Shown here: positions 35,179-44,756 of the stretch, piece after piece
Position numbering within the stretch: the stretch's first letter is position 1
Layout: each line of letters opens with the position of its first letter
NCBI GenBank assembly: GCA_965262305.1
Contig: CBDHEY010000001.1
Location: forward strand, 163,785 to 227,784
DNA: 64,000 nt
Reading direction: 5' to 3'
From: CBDHEY01 sp965262305
GTDB taxonomy: Bacteria; Pseudomonadota; Gammaproteobacteria; Pseudomonadales; Cellvibrionaceae
Translations under genes and position numbers: made by a program
Notes under the pieces: model-generated
Told to the model about the DNA's origin: nothing
The model's database searches: none
What the model saw: the letters and a program-made list of their open reading frames with translations, nothing else

Positions 35179-36042
35179 TTACGTATTCTCTGCAAAATAG
35201 CGATTAAAAATATTCGCAATTGCATTGTGCTGCTGAGACATGTGAAGATGGTGATGGCCTGGTAAAACATGTACATCAAAGTTTTGCCGACTAGCTAACC
35301 AATTTTGGGTGTACTCGTTATCTCGTAGCATACCGTTATCACCAATTATCAGTTTAACAGGCATAACAATACGGTCAGTAAAAACTAGAACCTGCTCTTT
35401 TGTCAGTTTCACTTCAGACGGCGCTAGTAATAGCGGGTCGCTGATCCAGTAATAACCTTTGACATTGGAAATAACGCCTCGTTCAGCAAGAACCTTCGCA
35501 TCTTCCATGCCAAGGGGAATATACCCTTCTTCACGTGCCTTTACGGCATTATCAAACGTAGAATAATAATTGATCGGACGATTTCGAAGTTTTAAAACTG
35601 ATTTTACCGCTTCGGCAAGTTGATCAGGAGATTCTCTTGTTTCCACCGAATGTGGTAATACGCTCTCAATTAAACCAAGGTGACTCACGCGAGAAGGAAA
35701 AGTACTCGTGAGCATCGTTGCAATCATAGCTCCTCGAGAATGGCCAATCAAACCAAATTTTTCCCAACCCAACTCATCGGCTATTGCTAGTATTTCAGCG
35801 ATGTCTTGCCAAATATTATAACTACCAAGACTACCACGTCGATCGCTTTTACCATGTCCTGCCAGGTCAAGGCTAACAATATCTAGGCCTGTCAGATGGG
35901 GTGCGAGAAAATTAAAGCTTGCACAATTATCTAACCACCCATGTAAAGCGAAAACCGGTTTACCGCTTTCATTCCCCCAACGTCGTCCTCGAATAACGAT
36001 ACGCTCTAAATCAAATTCTACGTCTTTATAGTCTACGCTCAC
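35179..36042 (-). CDS. Alpha/beta hydrolase
   Basis: About 287 residues. Alpha/beta-hydrolase fold with oxyanion HGWLDNCASF, nucleophile elbow LIGHSRGAM (Ser), an Asp on a later strand (LIIGDNG) and the catalytic His in VLPGHHHLHM. Substrate unknown. A GTG at 36042 whose TGA overlap with sixA forms GTGA is preferred because it gives the family-sized N-terminus; an ATG at 36072 (30 bp further in) is the alternative and would overlap sixA by 34 bp. Translationally coupled to sixA either way. Confidence 0.85.
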   Translation of the reverse strand: MSVDYKDVEFDLERIVIRGRRWGNESGKPVFALHGWLDNCASFNFLAPHLTGLDIVSLDLAGHGKSDRRGSLGSYNIWQDIAEILAIADELGWEKFGLIGHSRGAMIATMLTSTFPSRVSHLGLIESVLPHSVETRESPDQLAEAVKSVLKLRNRPINYYSTFDNAVKAREEGYIPLGMEDAKVLAERGVISNVKGYYWISDPLLLAPSEVKLTKEQVLVFTDRIVMPVKLIIGDNGMLRDNEYTQNWLASRQNFDVHVLPGHHHLHMSQQHNAIANIFNRYFAENT

Positions 36043-36503
36043 GCGTGTGATACCCACTTTAATGTACCGCACCCGCTCGCAACCACGTCACAATCAATGG
36101 CCACCATAGATCCTGTATCCATAAATAAACCAGAAAATTGATCTCCGCACAGAGTAAGCGCTAATTTAGAAAGAAACGGGTTATGAGAAACCAAAATCAC
36201 GGATTTCCAAGATGTTTGACTAAGTTGGTAAAGCTGTTCTAAAGCATAATCAACGCTTGAGTTAGGGCAGGCCCAGCTGGCTTCTTTTCGTTCTATATGG
36301 CGTTGCTTGGAAAGCAATATATTGGCTGTTTGTTGTGCGCGAACATAGGGGCTAACGAGAGATAGGGCAATATCACCTAGCTCAGCTTCTCTCAGAGCAA
36401 TAATACGCTCTATCTGTTCAGTTCCGAACCTTGAAAGCTCACGTGCTTCATCGGGTGATGTATACGGTCCCGCATCACCGTGACGTAACAATAAAATCTC
36501 CAT
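36039..36503 (-). CDS. sixA: Phosphohistidine phosphatase SixA
   Basis: 154 residues, histidine-phosphatase fold. Catalytic RHG in MEILLLRHGDAGPY, SPYVRAQQTA and VSHNPFLSKLA (second histidine). SixA removes phosphate from histidine phosphotransfer proteins (ArcB-type in E. coli, nitrogen-PTS NPr). Stop overlaps the start of the hydrolase; its ATG directly abuts the DUF4389 gene's stop. The three form one operon. Confidence 0.93.
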   Translation of the reverse strand: MEILLLRHGDAGPYTSPDEARELSRFGTEQIERIIALREAELGDIALSLVSPYVRAQQTANILLSKQRHIERKEASWACPNSSVDYALEQLYQLSQTSWKSVILVSHNPFLSKLALTLCGDQFSGLFMDTGSMVAIDCDVVASGCGTLKWVSHA

Positions 36504-37007
36504 TTAGACCATCCTTAAAGCTGGTTTTTTTATGGATCTTTTTTCTCGTTTTCTAAATCCTCCTGCGGCGATGTATCGTTTGCCAGAGGTGTGACGTTTT
36601 CCATCACTTGAAGAGCCAGAATCATCTACCTGACTTTCTGAATTTGCATCAGTTTCATGATCGATTATTTCACCGGATTCAACTTGAGAAGATTCGGATG
36701 AATCGACATCTTCTTGAAAATTTTCAACAATATCAGAAACCGGCCACTCTGAAAAAGGAAACGGCTTGTCATCGCTCGCATAGGTTAAAAACTGAAGAGC
36801 TTGGTAGATATACTGTGATAGAGAGTCGCCTAAACGTCTAAGGTTTAAATTATCGCGTCCGGTAATAAGGGTAAACAAAAATTGCAATGCCACCAAAACC
36901 CACATGACCACCGAAGAGACTTGAAGGCAGATTGCAAATACAATCATATAAATCAATCTTGTCCAACTTCGTTTTGACGTTAGATTCGATTTCAATTGCT
37001 TATCCAT
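36504..37007 (-). CDS. DUF4389 membrane protein
   Basis: 167 residues. One or two membrane helices (LIYMIVFAICLQVSSVVMWV, LVALQFLFTLITG) and the conserved NLNLRRLGDSLSQYIYQALQ FLTYASDDKPFPFSEWP mark DUF4389. The C-terminal 65 residues are a disordered acidic then basic tail. Function unknown. Adjacent to sixA with no gap, and 27 bp after gpsA. Confidence 0.8.
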   Translation of the reverse strand: MDKQLKSNLTSKRSWTRLIYMIVFAICLQVSSVVMWVLVALQFLFTLITGRDNLNLRRLGDSLSQYIYQALQFLTYASDDKPFPFSEWPVSDIVENFQEDVDSSESSQVESGEIIDHETDANSESQVDDSGSSSDGKRHTSGKRYIAAGGFRKREKRSIKKPALRMV

Positions 37008-37033
37008 AACTGTCTCCTATATCGTTTCGTTAA

Positions 37034-38044
37034 TTAAGTTTTATCGATATCGCTACTCAGCTCGCTCAACATCAATCGCTGAATAACTTGTGTAATATTT
37101 TTTTCTTCGAATAAAATAGCATAGAGCCCTTGAACAAGCGGCATATAAACATCTAGCTCATCTGCTTTTTGCTTAACTAGTTTAAGTGTATTCACACCTT
37201 CAGCAACTTGCCCGATTTCAGCAAGCGTTTCGCTTAACTTCTTACCTTCACCGACAGCATAACCTACTCGGAAATTTCGACTTAAATCGGAAGTACAAGT
37301 CAGAAACAAATCACCCACCCCAGCGAGACCAAGAAAAGTGATTGAGTTGCCTCCCAGACGATTGGCAAACCGGCTCATTTCCGCGAGACTTCGTGTTAAG
37401 ATCATTGCAATGGTATTTTGCCCACTTCCAAGAGCTGTAGCCATGCCAGTACCTAAGGCATAAATGTTTTTAAGTGCTCCAGCAAGCTCGACACCATAAC
37501 GATCTGGATTACGGTAAATACGGAACGTCCTGGAAGAAAATACAGTTTGAATTAGCTCGCAAACATCTTCGTGCTCGCTCGCGACAACAGTTCCTGTGTA
37601 ATGATTTGCAATAATCTCCTTCGCAAAATTAGGTCCACTTAGCACGCCGATTTTTACGTCTTTTAATTCTTGTTCAAGAATTTGGCTCATCAAATCGAAT
37701 GAGCCTGATTCAATACCTTTTGTTGTGCTAATTACGATAGTACCTGGACTTATCTCCGGAGCGACAAGTTTGGTCACTTCACGAAAAGACTTGCTCGGAA
37801 CCGCGATTACAACGATATCACTGGTTTTTATTATCTCGGCAAAATCACTTATGACAGTCAAGTTTTCATTAAATTTGTAACCAGGAAGATATTCAGGATT
37901 TTCACGATTTTTTTCGCAGCGCACAGCCCGTTCAGCATCACGCATCCATAGGTAAGTACTGTGTCCATTGGTGGCGATAATATTAGAAATCGCGGTTCCG
38001 AAGCTTCCGCCTCCCAATACAGTAATGGTCCTAGCTTGAGTCAT
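37034..38044 (-). CDS. gpsA: Glycerol-3-phosphate dehydrogenase [NAD(P)+]
   Basis: 336 residues. Reduces dihydroxyacetone phosphate to sn-glycerol 3-phosphate for phospholipid synthesis. Rossmann motif VLGGGSFGTAISNIIATNGH, catalytic Lys in LAGALKNIYALGTGMA, and LGLAGVGDLFLTCTS. Leads the gpsA-DUF4389-sixA-hydrolase leftward group. Confidence 0.97.
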   Translation of the reverse strand: MTQARTITVLGGGSFGTAISNIIATNGHSTYLWMRDAERAVRCEKNRENPEYLPGYKFNENLTVISDFAEIIKTSDIVVIAVPSKSFREVTKLVAPEISPGTIVISTTKGIESGSFDLMSQILEQELKDVKIGVLSGPNFAKEIIANHYTGTVVASEHEDVCELIQTVFSSRTFRIYRNPDRYGVELAGALKNIYALGTGMATALGSGQNTIAMILTRSLAEMSRFANRLGGNSITFLGLAGVGDLFLTCTSDLSRNFRVGYAVGEGKKLSETLAEIGQVAEGVNTLKLVKQKADELDVYMPLVQGLYAILFEEKNITQVIQRLMLSELSSDIDKT

Positions 38045-38197
38045 AACTAAGTCTCTTCACCAAGTTGACTATTGCAAAAACATTTGCTTTTAAAAAAAAG
38101 TTGAAGCTTTTATGACAACAAGGGTATAAAACAATGCGTTTTAAACCTATCACTTAAAGCAAATAATAGTTGATACATGTGCGTATTAATAGTCATT

Positions 38198-38226
38198 AGG
38201 TGCACCTGAATGAAAATAGGTGCACC
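38198..38226. repeat. Paired AGGTGCACC palindromes downstream of htpG
   Basis: The self-complementary octamer GGTGCACC occurs twice, 12 bp apart, 35-63 bp after the htpG stop. The copies can pair with one another to form a hairpin, perhaps a Rho-type or processing signal for htpG; no T-run follows. Confidence 0.4.
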
Positions 38227-38260
38227 AAACTTTGATGGCAATTTAAACCGTACTAATTAT

Positions 38261-40180
38261 TTATTGAGAAATTTCTAGTAACAGCTTATTTAACCTGTGA
38301 ACATAGGCTGCAGGGTCTTTTAAAGTCCCGCCTTCAGCTAAATTAGCCTGGTCGAAAATCACTTTTGCTAAATCGGCGAATCGATCTTCATCTGATTCTT
38401 GATCCATCTTTTTAACAAGTGGATGTTCTGGATTAACTTCTATTGTAGGTTTACTCTCTGGAATAGGTTGGCCCGCCTGTTCCATGAGTCTGCGCATCTG
38501 CGCACCCATATCATGCTCTCCAACCACTAGGCAAGCAGGAGAATCCGTTAATCGGTGAGTGACTCGCACTTCTTCTACATCACTCGATAAAACTTCCTTC
38601 ATACGCTCAACAAAACCAGTAAATTCTTCCTCAACTTTCTTTTGCTCTTCTTTTTCTTCTTCTGAATCCATATCGCCAAGGTCAAGAGCGCCTTTACCAA
38701 CATCTTGGAAAGACTTGCCGTCAAATTCCATTAAATGTCCCATCAACCAATCGTCCACTCGATCGGAAAGTAATAGCACTTCGATACCTTTCTTACGGAA
38801 TACTTCTAAGTGAGGACTGTTGTTTGCCGTTGCAAAATTTTCAGCAACGACATAGTAAATCTTGTTTTGCCCTTCTTTCATACGGCCGATATAGTCAGCA
38901 AGTGACTGATCTTGGCTAGCCGTATTCGTATGGGTAGACGCAAAGCGGAACAATCCGGCAATTTTTTCTTTATTAGTATGATCTTCTGCAGGGCCTTCTT
39001 TTAAAACTTCGCCAAACGCCTGCCAAAACTCTTTGTATTTTTCGGCATCATTTTTAGAAAGCTTCTCTAACATATCCAACACACGCTTAGTCAAAGCACT
39101 GCGCATGCTGTCGATGTTAGGGTCTTTTTGCAAAATTTCACGAGAAACATTGAGTGACAAGTCATTTGAATCAACAATACCCTTCACGAACCTCAAATAT
39201 AAAGGCAGGAACTGCTCTGCTTCATCCATGATAAAAGTACGTTGAACATAAAGCTTCAAACCACGCACACCGTCACGATTGTGCAAATCAAAAGGCGCTT
39301 TACTCGGAATATAAAGAAGACTTGTGTAATCAAGTTTGCCTTCTACTCGGTTATGACTCCATTTGAGCGGATCCGCAAAATCATGAGAAATATGTTTGTA
39401 AAACTCATTGTATTCGTCATCTGAAATATCACTTCGACCACGAGTCCAAAGCGCTTTTGCGGTATTAACAACCTCATATTCAATTTCTTTTTTCTCTTCT
39501 TCCTTACCTTCTTCCTCTTCAGGTGCATAGTTTTCTTTCACCATTTCTACAGGAAGGGAAATATGATCGGAGTATTTTTTGATAACTGAACGCAGTCGCC
39601 AACCGTCAGCAAACTCTTCTTGGTCACTCTTCAAATGAAGCACGATTTTAGTACCGCGCTCAGCCTTTTCTATGGTTTCGATAGAGTATTCAGCTTCACC
39701 CTGACTTTCCCAATGAACACCTTCTGTCGCTGGCGCACCTGCGCGACGAGTAAAAACTTCAACCTTATCTGCAACGATAAAAGCCGAGTAGAAACCCACA
39801 CCAAATTGCCCTATTAACTGAGAGTCTTTTTTCTCATCACCAGAAAGGTTCGATAAGAATGCTGCCGTGCCAGACTTAGCGATGGTGCCTAGGTTGGTGA
39901 CAACTTCGTCACGCGTCATCCCAATACCATTATCAGTAATAGAGACTGTTTTAGCGTCTTTATCAAAGTCGATAAGAATCTTAAGGTCGCTATTACCTTC
40001 AAAGAGGTTGTCGTCTTTTAACGCTTCAAAGCGCAGTTTATCTGCGGCATCGGATGCGTTAGATACCAACTCACGCAAGAAGATTTCTTTATTGGAATAA
40101 AGTGAATGGATCATCAAATGCAGAAGCTGTTTCGCTTCAGTTTCAAACCCACGGGTTTCTTTGGCTGTTTCTACAGTCAT
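38261..40180 (-). CDS. htpG: Molecular chaperone HtpG (Hsp90)
   Basis: 639 residues, full length. N-terminal GHKL ATPase (NKEIFLRELVSNASDAADKL, DNGIGMTRDE, GQFGVGFYSAFIVADKVEVF), charged linker (EEEEGKEEEKKE), middle and C-terminal dimerisation domains. ATP-driven chaperone of the cytoplasm. A Shine-Dalgarno GGAG lies 9 bp before the ATG and a sigma-32-type promoter 51-79 bp upstream, so it is expected to be heat-induced. Confidence 0.98.
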   Translation of the reverse strand: MTVETAKETRGFETEAKQLLHLMIHSLYSNKEIFLRELVSNASDAADKLRFEALKDDNLFEGNSDLKILIDFDKDAKTVSITDNGIGMTRDEVVTNLGTIAKSGTAAFLSNLSGDEKKDSQLIGQFGVGFYSAFIVADKVEVFTRRAGAPATEGVHWESQGEAEYSIETIEKAERGTKIVLHLKSDQEEFADGWRLRSVIKKYSDHISLPVEMVKENYAPEEEEGKEEEKKEIEYEVVNTAKALWTRGRSDISDDEYNEFYKHISHDFADPLKWSHNRVEGKLDYTSLLYIPSKAPFDLHNRDGVRGLKLYVQRTFIMDEAEQFLPLYLRFVKGIVDSNDLSLNVSREILQKDPNIDSMRSALTKRVLDMLEKLSKNDAEKYKEFWQAFGEVLKEGPAEDHTNKEKIAGLFRFASTHTNTASQDQSLADYIGRMKEGQNKIYYVVAENFATANNSPHLEVFRKKGIEVLLLSDRVDDWLMGHLMEFDGKSFQDVGKGALDLGDMDSEEEKEEQKKVEEEFTGFVERMKEVLSSDVEEVRVTHRLTDSPACLVVGEHDMGAQMRRLMEQAGQPIPESKPTIEVNPEHPLVKKMDQESDEDRFADLAKVIFDQANLAEGGTLKDPAAYVHRLNKLLLEISQ

Positions 40181-40231
40181 TGTTATTCTCCGGAAAACTT
40201 ATCAGAAAATGATCGAAATGAATGAGAAGCA

Positions 40232-40259
40232 AGATGGGGACGGATAATGTGTTTTCAAG
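40232..40259 (-). promoter_or_regulatory. Sigma-32 (heat-shock) promoter of htpG
   Basis: On the leftward strand CTTGAAA, 13 bp, CCCCATCT: an exact match to the RpoH consensus (CTTGAAA-N11-16-CCCCATNT), about 51 bp upstream of the htpG start codon. Confidence 0.85.
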
Positions 40260-40340
40260 CAAGGTTTAAATCTAACTAATGCTCAAATTACAACCTAAGA
40301 AATCAATAAACTAGACCCTTTGAAAAATCGATCATTTATT

Positions 40341-40367
40341 GGCCATTTTATATTATACAAAATGGCC
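40341..40367. terminator. Perfect 9-bp hairpin GGCCATTTT/AAAATGGCC
   Basis: Stem GGCCATTTT ... AAAATGGCC with a 9-bp AT loop, 76 bp past the stop of the leftward lipoprotein gene and upstream of htpG. Could end transcription of the lipoprotein gene; no T-run. Confidence 0.4.
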
Positions 40368-40442
40368 TCTTAGACTTATTTTAGGCAGGAACGGCAATAG
40401 ACGAAGCAGATTCACACCACTTGCAGTTGCTATAAAGGCCGA

Positions 40443-40754
40443 TTAGTTTTTACAACGAAACACGCCGAAATTCTGACTACCATCTTCAGCTGAAGAAAGC
40501 GCTACTATTGTATCCCCACCCATTTTTGCAGCCTGATTTTTCGCCAAAGTGATTAGCTCTTTAGCAACCTTTTTATCACCACGCTGAATAATGCCCACAT
40601 TATCAGCCACATTGGACTCGGTTGAACCAAGCTTTTCACAATTACTGACATGGATTTCTTTAACCAACGCAACTTCTTTGCCCAGATCTGTCGGCTTAAC
40701 CCACTGACACGCTGAAAACAAAACCGATATTAAAACGACTACTAATATTCTCAT
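40443..40754 (-). CDS. DUF4156-type lipoprotein
   Basis: 103 residues. Lipobox LFSAC at residues 12-16 gives an N-terminal lipidated cysteine. The mature part (VSNCEKLGSTESNV ... AKNQAAKMGGDTIVALS ... GVFRCKN) matches the DUF4156 family of small envelope lipoproteins, function unknown. Two further cysteines may form a disulfide. Confidence 0.8.
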   Translation of the reverse strand: MRILVVVLISVLFSACQWVKPTDLGKEVALVKEIHVSNCEKLGSTESNVADNVGIIQRGDKKVAKELITLAKNQAAKMGGDTIVALSSAEDGSQNFGVFRCKN

Positions 40755-40878
40755 AGATTCATTACCCCAATTGACCTAGTTTTGATTAACTTATTGACTC
40801 TGTATTAACCACAAAATACTTGAAAAACACGGGAATTACTACGTATCTAAAAATAATTGCACAATATTTCTTAATTGA

Positions 40879-41703
40879 TTACTGACGAACAAAGCGAACC
40901 AGTTCGGCATCTTTAGACGTGTTAGTTCGATATGGATTAATGTCTAAGCCCCCCCGCCGAGTGTATCTAGCAGAAACGGAAAGTGAATTGCATTGGCAGT
41001 GAGTTAAAATATCGTTAAAAATGGCTTCTACACAATTTTCATGAAAATCTTGATGATCACGGTAAGAAATTACGTAGCGAAGCAAAGATTCTTCTAGTAT
41101 TTTGTGCCCCGAATATTCTATACAAAGCGTCGCCCAATCTGGTTGACCAGTCACAGGACAATTGCTTTTCAAAAGATGACTATATAACTTTTCATTTTCA
41201 ACAACCTTTTTATCATCGGTTTTCAAAAGCGAAGGGCTCATCTCATATTGATCGATTTCAATATCATAGTCATCGACACACTTTCCATTTGGAACAGACG
41301 TCTGACGGTATTCATCAACGGAAAATAGACATACCTTAACCGCGCCCCCGCTTGCATTTTCTAGATCATCTGACAAGATAGCTAAAAGCTTTTCAGTGCT
41401 TTCGATTCGGGTGTGATTAAATGAATTTAAGTAATATTTAAATGATTTGGATTCGATAATCGCACGACTATCAAATGGGAACTCAAACTCTGCAATAGCA
41501 ACACGAGGTTTGCCCTTTTCATTTAACCAAGACAGCTCATAAGCAGTCCAAATATCCTTTCCTGTAAATGGTAAAATATTCTCTTGAAACAAGTTTTGCC
41601 GCGATTCAGTCCGAGGAATTGGATTGAGTAAACCAGGAGAATAACTTCCGGAATAAACCGCGTCTTTTCCTAGCATAATTTCATTAGAATGTGATTCTGA
41701 CAT
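40879..41703 (-). CDS. queF: NADPH-dependent 7-cyano-7-deazaguanine reductase (long form)
   Basis: About 274 residues. Reduces preQ0 to preQ1 in queuosine synthesis. The long bi-domain form is shown by the N-terminal half (LGKDAVYSGSYSPGLLNPIP, FEFPFDSRAIIESKSFKYYL) and the C-terminal catalytic Cys in NCPVTGQPDWATLCIEYSG. Start at 41703 (MSESHSNEIMLGKD) is chosen; the frame runs up to 41769 but would overlap the ABC permease. It follows the YadGH genes in the same direction. Confidence 0.95.
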   Translation of the reverse strand: MSESHSNEIMLGKDAVYSGSYSPGLLNPIPRTESRQNLFQENILPFTGKDIWTAYELSWLNEKGKPRVAIAEFEFPFDSRAIIESKSFKYYLNSFNHTRIESTEKLLAILSDDLENASGGAVKVCLFSVDEYRQTSVPNGKCVDDYDIEIDQYEMSPSLLKTDDKKVVENEKLYSHLLKSNCPVTGQPDWATLCIEYSGHKILEESLLRYVISYRDHQDFHENCVEAIFNDILTHCQCNSLSVSARYTRRGGLDINPYRTNTSKDAELVRFVRQ

Positions 41704-41726
41704 AATAAGCTTATAAGAACCTCTGT

Positions 41727-42500
41727 TTAGCTTCGCAACTTTTTGCCTTTGGTAAGTAAAAATAAACAAAAGCTAAAGAGAATAAAAAGAAAAGCGAGAA
41801 TACCAATAAACGACCAAAATACATTGACGTCGGAACTTCCCAAAATACCATAACGAAAGGCGTTAACCATATAAAGCACAGGATTAAACTTAGACACTAT
41901 TTGCCAAAACTCAGGCAACAAACTGATGGAGTAAAAAACGCCCCCTAAATAAGTTAGCGGCGTTAAAACAAATGTAGGTACAATTGAAATATCATCGAAA
42001 GAATTAGCATAAATCGCATTAATAAGTCCTGCAATCGAAAACAGCAGCGCCGTTAAAATGATGACAGAAATAGTAATAAAATAGCTATGAATCTGAAGGT
42101 CAGTGAAAAACAATGAAATGATTGTCACAATCACTCCCACAGCGAGACCTCGTAAAGCGCCACCGCAAACATAGCCTAAAAGAATAATAAAATTCGGTGT
42201 AGGACTTACCTGAATCTCTTCAATACATTTCGTAAACTTGGCGGAATAAAATGATGAAACCACGTTGGAATAGGAATTATTGATGACCGACATCATAATC
42301 AACCCTGGAACCACAAATGCCATGTAATCAAAACCACCCATCTCACCTATTCGCGATCCAATGAGTTGTCCGAAAATTACAAAATATAACATCACTGTAA
42401 TAACTGGAGGAACAAGAGTTTGAACCCAAATACGGGTAAACCTTATAACTTCCTTACGTAAAATCGTCGTAAAGGGAATCCAATGATTTTGTAAATTCAT
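41727..42500 (-). CDS. yadH: ABC-2 type transporter permease (YadH-like)
   Basis: 257 residues, about six membrane helices, with the ABC-2 signature (LTPLTYLGGVFYSISLLPEF WQIVSKFNPVLYMVNAFRYG). Partner of the ATPase encoded immediately upstream with a 4-bp overlap. The substrate of YadGH-type exporters is unknown. Confidence 0.9.
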   Translation of the reverse strand: MNLQNHWIPFTTILRKEVIRFTRIWVQTLVPPVITVMLYFVIFGQLIGSRIGEMGGFDYMAFVVPGLIMMSVINNSYSNVVSSFYSAKFTKCIEEIQVSPTPNFIILLGYVCGGALRGLAVGVIVTIISLFFTDLQIHSYFITISVIILTALLFSIAGLINAIYANSFDDISIVPTFVLTPLTYLGGVFYSISLLPEFWQIVSKFNPVLYMVNAFRYGILGSSDVNVFWSFIGILAFLFILFSFCLFLLTKGKKLRS

Positions 42501-43414
42501 TTTACACTCCCGTTAACAAGACTAACAAAAAGCTCTTCTAATCGGTTTACCTTATTTCTCATACTCACCACATGCATATTCAAATCCGACAAAGCCTTAA
42601 AAATTTCGTTCAAGTGATTCCCTTTTTCGACCGCGACTTCAATACAGGTTTCGTCAGAATGAGTAATTTCATAACCAGGTAATTTGGGTAACTGAGAAAC
42701 AGGCTCTGCTAGATCAAATACAAAAACTTCTCGATTCAATTGTTTTAAAAGTGCCTTAATACTGGTATTTTCTACTATTTGGCCATGATCAATAATGGCA
42801 ATATTGCGGCACAAGCGCTCGGCTTCTTCAAGATAATGAGTAGTAAGAATAATCGTTTTACCAGCTTGATTTATCTCTTCTAAAAACTCCCACATAGAAC
42901 GGCGTAATTCAATATCTACTCCTGCGGTCGGTTCATCAAGGATGAGTAAATCAGGTTCATGGATAAGCGCTCGAGCAATCATCAAGCGCCGTTTCATACC
43001 TCCAGAAAGTGCGCGTGCCGATTGATTTCGTTTTTCCCAAAGTCCGAGCTTAGTAAGATATTTTTCAGCTCGCTCCATGGCGATACCTCTCGGCAAGCCA
43101 TAGTATCCTGCTTGGTTCGCGACGATATCTTTTACTTTCTCGAACATATTAAAATTAAATTCTTGGGGTACAACTCCAATCCTTTGCTTCGCCCTTGAAA
43201 AATCTTTGTCAATATCGATATCGAAGATTTCAACACGACCTGAGCTCTTTTTAATTAAAGAGCACAAAATACCAATGGTGGTGGATTTACCCGCACCATT
43301 TGGACCAAGCAATGCAAAAAAATCACCCTGCTCCACTTGGAGATCGATTCCCTTAAGTGCTTCGAAATCGCCATAATTTTTTTTTAAACCATTTATTTGC
43401 AACGCAATTGACAT
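42497..43414 (-). CDS. yadG: ABC transporter ATP-binding protein (YadG-like)
   Basis: 305 residues. Walker A LLGPNGAGKSTTIGIL, signature ALSGGMKRRLMIARALIHEP, Walker B DLLILDEPTAGVD and H-loop TTHYLEEAERL. Overlaps the permease gene by 4 bp (ATGA), so the two are translationally coupled. Pairs with the permease in an exporter of the YadGH kind. Confidence 0.92.
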   Translation of the reverse strand: MSIALQINGLKKNYGDFEALKGIDLQVEQGDFFALLGPNGAGKSTTIGILCSLIKKSSGRVEIFDIDIDKDFSRAKQRIGVVPQEFNFNMFEKVKDIVANQAGYYGLPRGIAMERAEKYLTKLGLWEKRNQSARALSGGMKRRLMIARALIHEPDLLILDEPTAGVDIELRRSMWEFLEEINQAGKTIILTTHYLEEAERLCRNIAIIDHGQIVENTSIKALLKQLNREVFVFDLAEPVSQLPKLPGYEITHSDETCIEVAVEKGNHLNEIFKALSDLNMHVVSMRNKVNRLEELFVSLVNGSVK

Positions 43415-43552
43415 TTAATTTATTCTCTAGGTTTAGATACTCGTAGTCACCTTAGTACTATATATAGATACAATAATGTAAATACAAAATTGTTATTAGA
43501 TGAGGAATAAGGCTCGGGTTGAATCAAACACTCATTTTAAAGGCAATTAGTA

Positions 43553-43984
43553 ATGCGCAGCTACAAACAATTCCACGAATCATTAATATCGCAACTCGGT
43601 AATGCAGTTCGTGCAACACCACCATTCAATGGGGGCGAATTGACTGAACTGCAAGCTTTGTTTTTGTCACGACTCGAAAAACTCGAAAACTGCGATACCT
43701 ATGAAAACATTGACCAACAACGGGAACTTGGTCAATGGGTGACTTGCAGTATTATTAGCCACTATCCACATTTAACCACTTCTATAGCCAGAGATCTTCT
43801 TTGGTATTTTGGTGGCGATTGCCTGCATTTTCTCGGCGATGCAGAAATTGCGGCCTTCCAAACGCTTGATGAGCGCTTTTATGCGATTTCAGAGTCTAAC
43901 GAATCCGTGAATTTTGAAAAACTCAGACATGAGCTATTAGGCGATTCGTTTTTTGAGCCCATAGCCGCAAAAGTCACTCACTGA
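43553..43984 (+). CDS. Conserved hypothetical protein (PA2817-like)
   Basis: 143 residues, soluble, mostly helical. The sequence YKQFHESLISQL ... LLWYFGGDCLHFLGDAEIAA followed by FQTLDERFY resembles a small gammaproteobacterial family typified, from memory, by Pseudomonas PA2817. Function unknown. Divergent from the ABC genes. Confidence 0.6.
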   Translation: MRSYKQFHESLISQLGNAVRATPPFNGGELTELQALFLSRLEKLENCDTYENIDQQRELGQWVTCSIISHYPHLTTSIARDLLWYFGGDCLHFLGDAEIAAFQTLDERFYAISESNESVNFEKLRHELLGDSFFEPIAAKVTH

Positions 43985-44336
43985 TCAAATAGATGAATCT
44001 CTGATTTTACCTAAACACTTTTTCGAATGGGAATGACAGCGAATAATGGAAACAGTAGAGAGACATTCTCATAGCCGAGGCCAGATAAGGCTAATCGTAA
44101 ATCAAATCCATTCTATTGCTTTACGTATTTGTCGGCTAGATTCCCACCAGAAATAGAATAGTGTTTAGAAGCGAAGTTAAGTTTGAAGCAAAACACTGGT
44201 GAAGTTTTCTCTGTTCTATCTTTGGCGCGCATCGAAAAAATTGAGTAGAAAAATGCTAAAAAAAGAGAACAATTGTAAGCAAAGTCCTCTTTGAGTCTAC
44301 AGATTTACACACTGAAATACATAGGAAATGAAAAAT
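43985..44336. other. Intergenic stretch before the tRNA genes
   Basis: 352 bp; no ORF with coding character, no clear terminator for the tRNAs and no repeat that I can support. Confidence 0.4.
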
Positions 44337-44412
44337 TGGAGCGGGTAACGAGGTTCGAACTCGTGACCTTTGCCTTGGCAAGGCAACGCTCTACCAACTG
44401 AGCTACACCCGC
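44337..44412 (-). tRNA. tRNA-Gly (anticodon GCC)
   Basis: On the minus strand GCGGGTGTAGCTCAGTTGGT ... the anticodon loop TTGCCAA gives GCC, T-arm GTTCGAA is present, the acceptor stem GCGGGT/ACCCGC pairs, and CCA is encoded. 76 nt. Confidence 0.97.
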
Positions 44413-44446
44413 TTTTTACCATTTTTACTTATGTTCATAAGTAAAA

Positions 44447-44522
44447 TGGCGTCCCCTAGGGGATTCGAACCCCTGTTACCGCCGTGAAAGGGCGGTGTCC
44501 TAGGCCTCTAGACGAAGGGGAC
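44447..44522 (-). tRNA. tRNA-Glu (anticodon UUC)
   Basis: Minus strand GTCCCCTTCGTCTAGAGGCC ... anticodon loop CTTTCAC gives UUC, T-arm GTTCGAA is present, acceptor GTCCCC/GGGGAC pairs, discriminator G and encoded CCA. 76 nt, 34 bp from tRNA-Gly and probably co-transcribed (Glu first). Confidence 0.97.
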
Positions 44523-44756
44523 TAAGATTACGACATTTAGCCGTCTCTAAGAGAGGGGCGCATTCTAGTGAGACGCCCGGTAACTGTCAATAGTTTTAAT
44601 TCTATATACTTAATATTTAAGGAATATATTCCTTTTTGATATTTTCTGCGGATATATTCAATGCCCCGGCTTATCGGTGCCTTATTAAGCCTGAATATTT
44701 GCAACTCTGACGACCGGCGACTAGCCTTTTAGTTAGATTTTCTAAAAATTAAGCCT

